A program made the position numbers and the translations under genes. Below the pieces are notes generated by a model. That model did no database searches. It was given only the letters and a program-made list of their open reading frames with translations, and had not been told where the DNA came from. Shown piece by piece: positions 27,337 to 34,591 of a DNA stretch of 64,000 nt. Position 1 is the first letter of the stretch; every line of letters starts with the position of its first letter. The stretch is from Rhizobium albus (GTDB lineage: Bacteria; Pseudomonadota; Alphaproteobacteria; Rhizobiales; Rhizobiaceae), in NCBI GenBank assembly GCA_030160035.1, contig BSNO01000001.1, forward strand, positions 620,001 through 684,000, read 5' to 3'.

Positions 27337-29490
27337 TTGCCTAACAAGCGTAGTATCGGCGCTGTGGCCGTCTTCCTGCTCATGGTGCCCATCGTTGGCG
27401 GCTGCGCCAATTCCGACGGCGGGGCCAACGCCGAGCGGCCTTCGGTCCTCAGCCAGGTCTTCCGGCCGGACTTCTCGGCACGGTCTCCGCGCAGCGGCGG
27501 CAGCAACAATGGTGTCAGCGGCCCGCAGGGCAATCAGGAGATTGCCACTTCTCGCATTTTCGGCGCAAGCAATCCAGGGATCGATGGCACGGTGACCGGC
27601 CAGACGCCGACATCGACCAATGGCGGCGTGCAGCTCAATTTCGAAGATGCCGACCTGCGGGAATTTATCGACACGGTTCTCGGCCAGACCTTGCAAGTGA
27701 ACTACACGGTCGACCCCAGCGTTTCGGGAACCGTGACCTTGTCGACGGCGCGGCCGATCGGTCGCGAGAGCCTGCTTGAGCTGCTGGAAGCCGTGCTGCG
27801 CGTCAACGGCGCGGAGCTCACGCGCAGTGGCGAAACCTATCAGGTGATCGAGGCGACATCTGCGACGGCCTCGCGTGTCGATTATGCCAGGGCGGGCGCC
27901 GGCTATGGGCTCAGCATCATTCCCTTGCAGTTCATCTCACCGCAGACGCTCAGCCAGTTGATCAACGGCTTTGGCGCGCGGCCCGGATCGCTGCGGGTGG
28001 AGACGACACGCAACTTGCTGATCGTGCTCGGCAGTTCCGCCGACCGGCGGTCGGCGATCGAAACGGCAACCGCTTTCGACGTCGACTGGATGCAGGACCA
28101 GTCCGTCGGCATTCTGACCATGCGCACGGCAAAACCCGAGGCCGTCATTCCCGAGCTCGAGCGCATCTTCGCTGCGCAGGGCGGCGGCAGCGGCTCCAGC
28201 GTTATCCAGTTCATGCCAATGCCGCGACTGCAAGCCGTTCTCGCCGTTTCCCAGAACCGGTCGCTGATCGAGCGCGCGCAGACCTGGGTCGAGCGGCTCG
28301 ACCGCGAGAACGCCGATCTGGATGAAAGCGTCCACGTGTATCGGTTGAAGTACCGCGAAGCTTCCGTCGTCGCCGAACTCCTCAATCAGCTTTTCCAGGG
28401 TCAAAGCGCGAGCCCCTCGGCCTCCTCGCTTGCACCAGCGGAGGATTTGACGCTGGCTGCAAGTGAGCCTCTGACCCAGGGAGAGCAGTTGATCGACGCG
28501 GCTTTCGGTGGCGACAATGCCGTATCGGGTGCTTTTACGGTGGCCTCGCAGCCGGTGCAGATTTTCAATGCGCCGACGGCCAGTGGCGGCATCCCGCGCA
28601 TTCAGCCCGATACGTCCAACAATTCGATCATCATCTACGGCGATCTCGATGCCCGCCAAAGGGCACTCTCGGCGCTTGGGCGCATCGACGTTCCGCAATT
28701 GCAGGTGGCGATCAACATCACCATGGCCGAGGTCCGGCTGACGGACGAGCTGCGCTATGGCGTCCAGTATTTCGTCAAGAGCCAGAATGTGGGGCTCGGC
28801 ACCGACAACGGATCGATCGGGCTGTTCAACACGCTCGCCGACAACATCGCGCGCGAACTGCCGGGCTTCAATTTCGTGGTCGGCAGCGAGTCCAGTCCGG
28901 ACATCATCATCAATGCGCTCGATGCGGTAACCGACGTGCAGGTGCTGTCGTCACCGTCACTCGTTGTGATGGAGAATGAGGAAGCGCGCTTCCAGGTGGG
29001 TGACCAGATTCCGATCGTCACGCGCACCGTCACGTCGGTCGAAGACGCGAATGCGCCGGTTAGCAACCAGGTCGAGTATCGCGACACGGGCATCATCATG
29101 CGCGTCCGGCCCCGCATTTCCGAAGATGGCATCGTGACCATGCGGATCGAACAGGAAATCTCCGCGGTGTCCTCGAATGCGGGAACGCTGACGCCCGTCA
29201 TCTCGAATCGCTCGATCTCGAGCAATGTTGCGGTGGTGGACGGACAGACCGTGCTCCTTGGTGGTCTGATCCGCGATCAGTCGGAAGCTGGCAAGGACGG
29301 GATCCCGGGTCTGCGACGCATGCGCGGCATCGGCAATCTTTTCGGCAGCACCAACCGGTCCAACGAACGCACGGAGCTTCTAATCCTGATCCGCCCGTCG
29401 GTCATTCGCGATGGCAAGGATGCGCAGACGGTTGCGGAAGAGCTGCAGTTGCGCATGTGGGAACTGGGGCCGCGTTCCATCAAGCGCTGA
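27337..29490 (+). CDS. gspD: Type II secretion outer-membrane secretin GspD (lipoprotein)
   Basis: 717 aa. I chose TTG 27337: it has AGGAGG exactly 7 nt upstream and yields a textbook lipoprotein signal, KR followed by a hydrophobic core and lipobox IVGGC with Cys23. Frames from TTG 27283 or ATG 27298 would add a glycine-rich stretch. Periplasmic N0-N3 domains (QLNFEDADLREFIDTVLGQ near residue 100) lead into the secretin barrel with DVQVLSSPSLVVMENEEARFQVG and VVDGQTVLLGGLIRDQ. It forms the outer-membrane channel; the lipid anchor could remove the need for a GspS pilotin. Confidence 0.93.
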   Translation: MPNKRSIGAVAVFLLMVPIVGGCANSDGGANAERPSVLSQVFRPDFSARSPRSGGSNNGVSGPQGNQEIATSRIFGASNPGIDGTVTGQTPTSTNGGVQLNFEDADLREFIDTVLGQTLQVNYTVDPSVSGTVTLSTARPIGRESLLELLEAVLRVNGAELTRSGETYQVIEATSATASRVDYARAGAGYGLSIIPLQFISPQTLSQLINGFGARPGSLRVETTRNLLIVLGSSADRRSAIETATAFDVDWMQDQSVGILTMRTAKPEAVIPELERIFAAQGGGSGSSVIQFMPMPRLQAVLAVSQNRSLIERAQTWVERLDRENADLDESVHVYRLKYREASVVAELLNQLFQGQSASPSASSLAPAEDLTLAASEPLTQGEQLIDAAFGGDNAVSGAFTVASQPVQIFNAPTASGGIPRIQPDTSNNSIIIYGDLDARQRALSALGRIDVPQLQVAINITMAEVRLTDELRYGVQYFVKSQNVGLGTDNGSIGLFNTLADNIARELPGFNFVVGSESSPDIIINALDAVTDVQVLSSPSLVVMENEEARFQVGDQIPIVTRTVTSVEDANAPVSNQVEYRDTGIIMRVRPRISEDGIVTMRIEQEISAVSSNAGTLTPVISNRSISSNVAVVDGQTVLLGGLIRDQSEAGKDGIPGLRRMRGIGNLFGSTNRSNERTELLILIRPSVIRDGKDAQTVAEELQLRMWELGPRSIKR

Positions 29491-29494
29491 ACCG

Positions 29495-30094
29495 ATGTCC
29501 ATGATGTCGAGGGCAGAGCTGATCGGGATTGGTGCCGGTGCAGCAGGGCTCACGGTTGCCATCGCCTTGACGTCACAGGGAGACTTCGACCCGACATGGC
29601 CGTTCGCGCTGTGGCTTGGCGCTCTCTGCCTCGCGATTGCTGTCGAGGATGTGCGCCACCTGCGCGTCGCCGATAGCGCCAATGCGCTTCTGTTTGCCGG
29701 TGGTTGCACCTGGCAGGTCCTGCAGTCGCAAGGGGAAGTCTTCGAAACGCTCATGCTCGCGCTTCTGGCCTGCGTCATCTGCGGCGGGGCGTTGTTGGCG
29801 GTGCGCGCACTGCATGCGCGCATCACCGGGCGCATCGGGCTCGGGCTCGGCGATGTCAAATTCTGTAGTGCCGCCGCGGCATGGACGGGCCTATCTGGTT
29901 TTCCGTTCATGCTCTTGCTGGCAAGTCTCACGGCCTTGATCGTCTTCGGTCTCATAAGCGTGACCCGCTCTGGATGGGGCAGGCAGCGGCGATTGCCGTT
30001 CGCGGCCTTCCTGGCGCCGGCGCTGTTCATGGTCTGGCTGGGGAGCGCCTCTTCCGCCGGTTCTTTTCTGGATGGGGTGTTTCTGAGCCGCTGA
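29495..30094 (+). CDS. Prepilin peptidase, short A24 type (GspO/CpaA-like)
   Basis: 199 aa polytopic aspartyl protease. Catalytic aspartates are visible in EDVRHLRVAD (D52) and GLGDVKF (D120). The N-terminal cysteine-rich methyltransferase half of classical GspO/PilD is absent, so this enzyme would cleave but not N-methylate pseudopilins. ATG 29495 follows the gspD stop by 4 nt. It likely processes the five pseudopilins encoded at 20575-23374. Confidence 0.85.
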   Translation: MSMMSRAELIGIGAGAAGLTVAIALTSQGDFDPTWPFALWLGALCLAIAVEDVRHLRVADSANALLFAGGCTWQVLQSQGEVFETLMLALLACVICGGALLAVRALHARITGRIGLGLGDVKFCSAAAAWTGLSGFPFMLLLASLTALIVFGLISVTRSGWGRQRRLPFAAFLAPALFMVWLGSASSAGSFLDGVFLSR

Positions 30095-30208
30095 TTATCG
30101 TCGGTTCGGCCCTTGGTCGCTTATCAGGCTGACTTTCGTCCAGTTGTTCAAGGCGCTGCGCAATCGTAGACTTTTTGCAATTTGATCCGCTGCTGGAGTG
30201 CATCAACG

Positions 30209-31594
30209 ATGCTTGGCGGGCCCATGGGACGCTTGTCACTTTCGCTTCGTTTTGCTTTGGCCGGTGCGGTCGTTCTGATCTTAGGAACGATGATTATCGG
30301 AAGCTGGGTCGTTGCCCGGATTTCCAGTGGCGTGACCGCCAATGTCGCGATTTCGACCGCGCTGGTTGTCGACGGGTTGGTGACGCCCATCGCCCAGGAG
30401 CTGAAGGACAAAAACGTTCTCTCTATCGGGCCCGTTCGGGCGCTCGACGAGTTGCAGAAGAGTGCTCCGCTCGTCAATCGCGTCGTTGGCATGCGCATCT
30501 GGAAGCCTGATGGGCGTGTCGCCTACAGCAACGATTTCGACATGATCGGCATGCACTTCACGCCGTCCGACGAATTGCGGCGGGCGATCGCTGGAGAGGT
30601 CGTGGCAAGCCGCGATTCACTTCATGACGACGAAAGTGCCCGCGTCGCCGCGCTCGGTGTGCCGCTCCTCGAAATCTACAGCCCCGTCCGCGACCGCTGG
30701 ACAGGCGAAGTTCTGGCGGTGGCCGAATTCTACGAGGATGCAACGAAGCTCGAGGCGATGCTGGCGCAGGCGCGCCGGCAATCCTGGCTCGTCGTCATCG
30801 CGACGATGAGCGGCATGGGGCTTCTTCTGTTCGGTGTCGTGCATGGCGGCAATCGGCTGATCGAACGGCAGAAGACCGCGCTGCAAGACGAAATCGAGCG
30901 CGTTGCTGCGATGTCGCATCAGAACGCCACGCTGAGGGAGCGGATCGAGCGGGCTTACACGCTGTCGACCGAACTCAACGAGCGCTATCTGCGGCGCGTG
31001 AGTGCCGATCTGCACGACGGACCGGCGCAACTCGTTGGCCTCGCTTCGCTACGGATCGGCAGCCTTCGCGACAGTGCCGACGAAATGCGCCGCCGCTCCG
31101 AAGCGGGGCTCGTGCAGCAGGTGCTGGGTGAAGCGATGAGCGACATCCGCACGATCTGCCATGGATTGTCGCTGCCGCAGATCGAGAACCAGTCTCTGAC
31201 CGAGCTGCTCTGGGATGCCGTTCGATCACACGAACGTCGAACAGGCACGAAGGTGGAACTCAGCGTCTGCAACGACGATCTCGACCTGCCGGTTCACCTG
31301 AAAATCTGTTGCTACCGCTTCGTGCAGGAAGGCCTGAACAATGCTTTCCGACACGCTGGCGGGAACGACCAATCGGTGCTTTGCCACCTGGAGCACGGCG
31401 TGCTGCATCTCAACGTGACGAACGGGCCCTATCGGCCGGATCACCTCAGACCTCCTAACGAGCGCAAGAGCTTAGGACTGGAGGGGCTTCAAGGTCGGTT
31501 GGAAGCATTGGGCGGCCGGTTCCATTTCGAGACATTTCCCCAGACCGGCAGCCGGCTGGAAATGTCCGTCCAAGTTGAAAGGATTGCGGCATGA
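30209..31594 (+). CDS. Sensor histidine kinase, NarX/DegS-type (HisKA_3)
   Basis: 461 aa. Two membrane segments (about 12-34 and 192-212) flank a periplasmic sensor of about 155 residues. The dimerisation helix has the HisKA_3 phosphoacceptor in DLHDGPAQ (H269), and a GHKL ATPase domain follows with VQEGLNNAFRHAG and GLEGLQGRLEALGG. Its stop overlaps the regulator start at 31591 by 4 nt. The sensor resembles that of the truncated kinase at 1-529. Together they bracket the secretion/oxidation island. The ligand is unknown. Start ATG 30209 has GGAG upstream; ATG 30224 is possible. Confidence 0.9.
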   Translation: MLGGPMGRLSLSLRFALAGAVVLILGTMIIGSWVVARISSGVTANVAISTALVVDGLVTPIAQELKDKNVLSIGPVRALDELQKSAPLVNRVVGMRIWKPDGRVAYSNDFDMIGMHFTPSDELRRAIAGEVVASRDSLHDDESARVAALGVPLLEIYSPVRDRWTGEVLAVAEFYEDATKLEAMLAQARRQSWLVVIATMSGMGLLLFGVVHGGNRLIERQKTALQDEIERVAAMSHQNATLRERIERAYTLSTELNERYLRRVSADLHDGPAQLVGLASLRIGSLRDSADEMRRRSEAGLVQQVLGEAMSDIRTICHGLSLPQIENQSLTELLWDAVRSHERRTGTKVELSVCNDDLDLPVHLKICCYRFVQEGLNNAFRHAGGNDQSVLCHLEHGVLHLNVTNGPYRPDHLRPPNERKSLGLEGLQGRLEALGGRFHFETFPQTGSRLEMSVQVERIAA

Positions 31595-32256
31595 ACAGTG
31601 CCATACGGCTCGTGGTGGTCGACGATCATCCCCTTTATCGCGATGGCGTGGTGCGCACGCTGAAGGAGCATGACGGTCTGGAGGTGGTCGGCCAGGGTGG
31701 ATCGGCCGACGATGCGGTGCTGCTGTGCATGGCGCACAAGCCGGATGTCGCCTTGCTCGACGTGTCGATGCGCGGTGGCGGCATCGCTGCCGCCGGTCGG
31801 GTGATGGACGCCGTGCCCGACACGAAGGTGATGATGCTGACGGTCTCGGAACAGGACACGGACGTTATCAATGCCTTGGAACAGGGCGTCAAAGGCTATG
31901 TGCTGAAGGGCGTGGAAGGCAGCGAACTCGTCTCGATCATTCACCGGGTGGCATCCGGCGAATCCTACGTCGCGCCGTCGCTTGCGGCGGGACTGCTGGT
32001 TTCGATGAAGCTAACGATGAAGCGCAATGGCGAGGGCACGCGCGCCAGCATGCTGACGGAACGGGAGGAGGGCATTCTCCGGCTCGTCTCGCTCGGATGC
32101 TCCAACAAGGAGATCGGGCGCCATCTCGATCTGCAGGAAAAGACGGTCAAGCATTACATGACCGGCATTTTGCAGAAGCTGAACGTGCGCAACCGCGTGG
32201 AGGCCGCCGTCGTCGCCCGCGAGCAGCTCGGCATGCGCCCGGGCGACAGCGCGTAA
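31591..32256 (+). CDS. LuxR/NarL-family response regulator
   Basis: 221 aa. Receiver domain with acidic pocket DDH (11-12), phosphoacceptor D57 in VALLDVSM and K in YVLKG. The C-terminal LuxR helix-turn-helix reads LTEREEGILRLV ... CSNKEIGRHLDLQEKTVKHYM. Co-translated with the kinase, it is the best candidate to bind the GGACCAAGGTCC-like repeats upstream of the peroxidase and type II/oxidase genes, as dimeric NarL-type regulators bind short inverted repeats. Confidence 0.92.
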   Translation: MNSAIRLVVVDDHPLYRDGVVRTLKEHDGLEVVGQGGSADDAVLLCMAHKPDVALLDVSMRGGGIAAAGRVMDAVPDTKVMMLTVSEQDTDVINALEQGVKGYVLKGVEGSELVSIIHRVASGESYVAPSLAAGLLVSMKLTMKRNGEGTRASMLTEREEGILRLVSLGCSNKEIGRHLDLQEKTVKHYMTGILQKLNVRNRVEAAVVAREQLGMRPGDSA

Positions 32257-32300
32257 GCGTCCTTCCGATCGCGCTTCCGGTCTGAAAATCTCGAACAAAA

Positions 32301-32331
32301 GAAAACCGGCAGCGGCCGAAGCCGCTGCCGG
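32301..32331 (-). terminator. Rho-independent terminator, 11-bp stem with TTCG loop
   Basis: CCGGCAGCGGC (32306-32316), CGAA, GCCGCTGCCGG (32321-32331). Read on the minus strand the loop is TTCG and the stem is followed by TTTTC and more T, so it ends the minus-strand gene at 32358; it may also stop the regulator transcript on plus. Confidence 0.85.
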
Positions 32332-32357
32332 ATCGCTGAACCCCTTGGGGGCGGGGG

Positions 32358-33032
32358 CTAGAAGGCGGAGTTCAGCCGATCGATGTCAGACTGTGTCGCC
32401 GCTCTCTCGACGACAGTCTGGTTGGTTGGATCCTTCAGTTCATAACGGCCGTTTTCGACTTCTTCTTTCCAGCCGTCGCTGTAGGTTACTTCAAGGGCAG
32501 TGCCCTCGCTTTCTGCTTTCGCGACCGAGCCGCGTTCGCGATCCGGCGAGAAGAATTCCGCCAGGTTGGACGGCCTGCTATCGCGGCCGTGTCTTCCGTG
32601 GTGATCGTCGTCGTCATCGTCGTGCCGGCCATGTCGCCTGTCGTCGTCGCGATCCCTGTCTCGGCCGCGATCGTCGGCCCGGTCACCACGATCGTGGTCG
32701 TCGCCGCCCCGATCATCGCCGCCACGGTCATCGCCGCCACGGTCATCGCCACCACGGTCATCGCCGCCTCGGTCACCACCACCACGGTCATCGCCGCCAC
32801 GGTCATCGCCTCCACGATCGCCACCGCCATGGTCACCACCACCATGGTCACCGCCATCGCTATCGCCGCCGCCGCGACCGGAGCTGTCGCCATCCTTCGC
32901 AAAGGACTGGCCGAACTTGAGCTCCAAACGCATCCCCCCATCGCTGTCCTTAACTAGGCCGCCGGTCAGCGCCATTCCGGCTGATACGACCGCCATCGCC
33001 AACAGTGTTCGATTGAGTTTTGCCAATGTCAT
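32358..33032 (-). CDS. Exported GGDDR-repeat acidic protein, unknown function
   Basis: 224 aa. Residues 1-27 form a signal peptide or anchor. The middle (about 50-140) is low-complexity Gly/Asp/Arg/His with GGDDR, GGDHG and RGGGD pentapeptides, then D- and H-rich runs. The last about 70 residues (from NLAEFFSPDRERG) form a more ordinary domain with LEVTYSDGWKEEVENGRYELKD. AAGGAG lies 6 nt before the ATG. I do not recognise the family. Asp/His richness suggests divalent-metal or mineral binding (inference). It lies beside the two-component system and has its own terminator. Confidence 0.75.
   Translation of the reverse strand: MTLAKLNRTLLAMAVVSAGMALTGGLVKDSDGGMRLELKFGQSFAKDGDSSGRGGGDSDGGDHGGGDHGGGDRGGDDRGGDDRGGGDRGGDDRGGDDRGGDDRGGDDRGGDDHDRGDRADDRGRDRDRDDDRRHGRHDDDDDDHHGRHGRDSRPSNLAEFFSPDRERGSVAKAESEGTALEVTYSDGWKEEVENGRYELKDPTNQTVVERAATQSDIDRLNSAF
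32711..32860 (-). repeat. 15-bp tandem repeat, ten units (GGDDR-type pentapeptides)
   Basis: Unit on plus strand GGTCATCGCCGCCAC, in perfect 15-bp register from 32711 to 32860 with single-base variants. Each unit encodes one pentapeptide on the minus strand, so copy number can change by slippage without frameshift. Confidence 0.9.
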
Positions 33033-33347
33033 CGAATGCTCCTTGGATATCCGCCACGTGTATTCGTAGTTGCTTTCATAACCGCCGAAAATCCGGCCCG
33101 GACCGATGCGCGAGGCTGCGGCCCCTGGGTCGGTCGCGGGTTCGGACCATGGGCTGAATGGTTTCGGACCTGCACATCAGGACATGGCGAAGCCGTGATG
33201 GGCTCAAACGCGCCCATTTCCGCCAAACTGCCTGTGGATGGGCGGTCTGATGGACCGGCAAAGGTCGCTTGCGGTTGGGTTTGGTTCTAATGTCCAGTGT
33301 TTCTGCCATTGCGTCGGGTCTGAAGCCATCAGCCCGCTGAGGACATC
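33033..33347. other. Intergenic region, nothing clear
   Basis: 315 bp between divergent genes. It should hold promoters for the repeat protein (minus) and the YhaO-like gene (plus). An 84-codon plus-strand frame here has no convincing ribosome site or protein-like composition. Confidence 0.4.
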
Positions 33348-34589
33348 TTGAGCCGCTTTCGATTCATCCATGCCGCCGATCTGCACCTGGGCAGTCCCTT
33401 TGACGGACTTGCGATCAAGGACCGTGTCATCGCAGAGCGCTTTGCAGCGGCGACGCGCGACGCCTTCTCCGAGCTGGTTCGCCGTGCGATCGAGGAGGAG
33501 GTGGCGTTCTTCATCGTCGCGGGTGATGTCTATGACGGAGAATGGCGCGACAATTCGATCGGGCTTTTCTTCAACCGCGAAGTGGCGCGGCTCGACCGGG
33601 CAGGCATTCCTGTCTTTTTGCTGAAGGGCAATCACGATGCGGACAGTGTCGTGACGAAGAGCATCACGCTGCCCGCGTCGGTCAGCCAATTCGACACCCG
33701 CAGACCCTCCAGCTTCTCGTTGGACGGGCTGAAGGTCTCGCTTCACGGACAGGGCTTTGCCGAGCGGGCGGCAAGTGACAATCTCGCGCGGGCCTATCCG
33801 GCGCCTGTGACCGGGCATTTCAACATCGGCGTGCTCCACACGTCGCTCACCGGCAGGCCGCCGCATGCCAACTACGCCCCTTGCTCCGTCGATGATCTGA
33901 AGGCGCGCGGCTATGATTACTGGGCGCTCGGCCATGTGCACGACCATGAAATCGTCGCCAACGATCCGCCGATCGTCTTCCCCGGCAATCTCCAGGGCCG
34001 AAACATCCGCGAGAGCGGCGAGAAGGGCGCGGTCCTCGTCAGCGTCGAGGACGGCCGCGTTGCGTCGATCGACCGGCTCGTCGTGGATCAGGCCCGCTGG
34101 CAGCAGGTGCGTGTCGATGTCTCGCAAGCAGAGACCGTGCCGGCGCTGCTGCGACTTGTCGAAGATGCGCTCGCTTCGAGCTGTGACGACGTCGCCGGGC
34201 GGCTGACGGCGCTTCGTGTGACGCTCACCGGTGCCAGTGCGCTTCGCCCGCAGGTCCTGATGGGCCGCGCCGAACTGGTCGACGAGATCCAGGCAGCGTG
34301 CCATCGCATCGATCCCGACATCTGGCTGGAGAAGCTCGATCTCCGGGTCGGCCCAATCGAACGACCAGTCGCGGTGGATGAAGGCGATGCACGCGTCGAT
34401 CTGCAGCCGCTGCTCGCCGAACTCGTTCACGATCCGGCCCTCGTCGATGCGGCGGAGGCCGCGTTGCGGGACATTCTGGCGAAGCTGCCTGCGGCGTCCG
34501 GCTCGGGCGAAGCTCCGCTTGGCGCGACTGTCGACGAGCTTCTGGCCGAAGCGCGCGACGTGCTGCTCGCGCGCAGCGGGAGCGACTGA
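33348..34589 (+). CDS. Metallophosphoesterase, SbcD/Mre11-like (YhaO family)
   Basis: 413 aa, predicted nuclease partner of the ATPase encoded next. Calcineurin-type motifs are all present: DLHLG near residue 11, GDVYD, GNHD, HTSL and GHVHDH. The C-terminal part is a capping and partner-binding domain. It starts with TTG 33348, preceded by GAGGA; no ATG is suitably placed. The gap to the next gene is 2 nt. In the family such pairs process DNA ends in repair; direct function here is inferred. Confidence 0.88.
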   Translation: MSRFRFIHAADLHLGSPFDGLAIKDRVIAERFAAATRDAFSELVRRAIEEEVAFFIVAGDVYDGEWRDNSIGLFFNREVARLDRAGIPVFLLKGNHDADSVVTKSITLPASVSQFDTRRPSSFSLDGLKVSLHGQGFAERAASDNLARAYPAPVTGHFNIGVLHTSLTGRPPHANYAPCSVDDLKARGYDYWALGHVHDHEIVANDPPIVFPGNLQGRNIRESGEKGAVLVSVEDGRVASIDRLVVDQARWQQVRVDVSQAETVPALLRLVEDALASSCDDVAGRLTALRVTLTGASALRPQVLMGRAELVDEIQAACHRIDPDIWLEKLDLRVGPIERPVAVDEGDARVDLQPLLAELVHDPALVDAAEAALRDILAKLPAASGSGEAPLGATVDELLAEARDVLLARSGSD

Positions 34590-34591
34590 CC

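Noticed and set aside
25308-27344. Very long open frames antisense to real genes (for example 678 codons over gspE, 685 over katE, 595 over the GGT-like gene, 580 over the ABC gene)
   Set aside because: They mirror genes with clear motifs and arise from the high-GC codon pattern; their translations are rich in Arg, Ala, His and Gly without domains, and none has a ribosome site.
33036-33290. 84-aa plus-strand frame between the repeat protein and YhaO-like genes
   Set aside because: No ribosome site, odd composition (W, G, C-rich), and it sits where promoters are expected.
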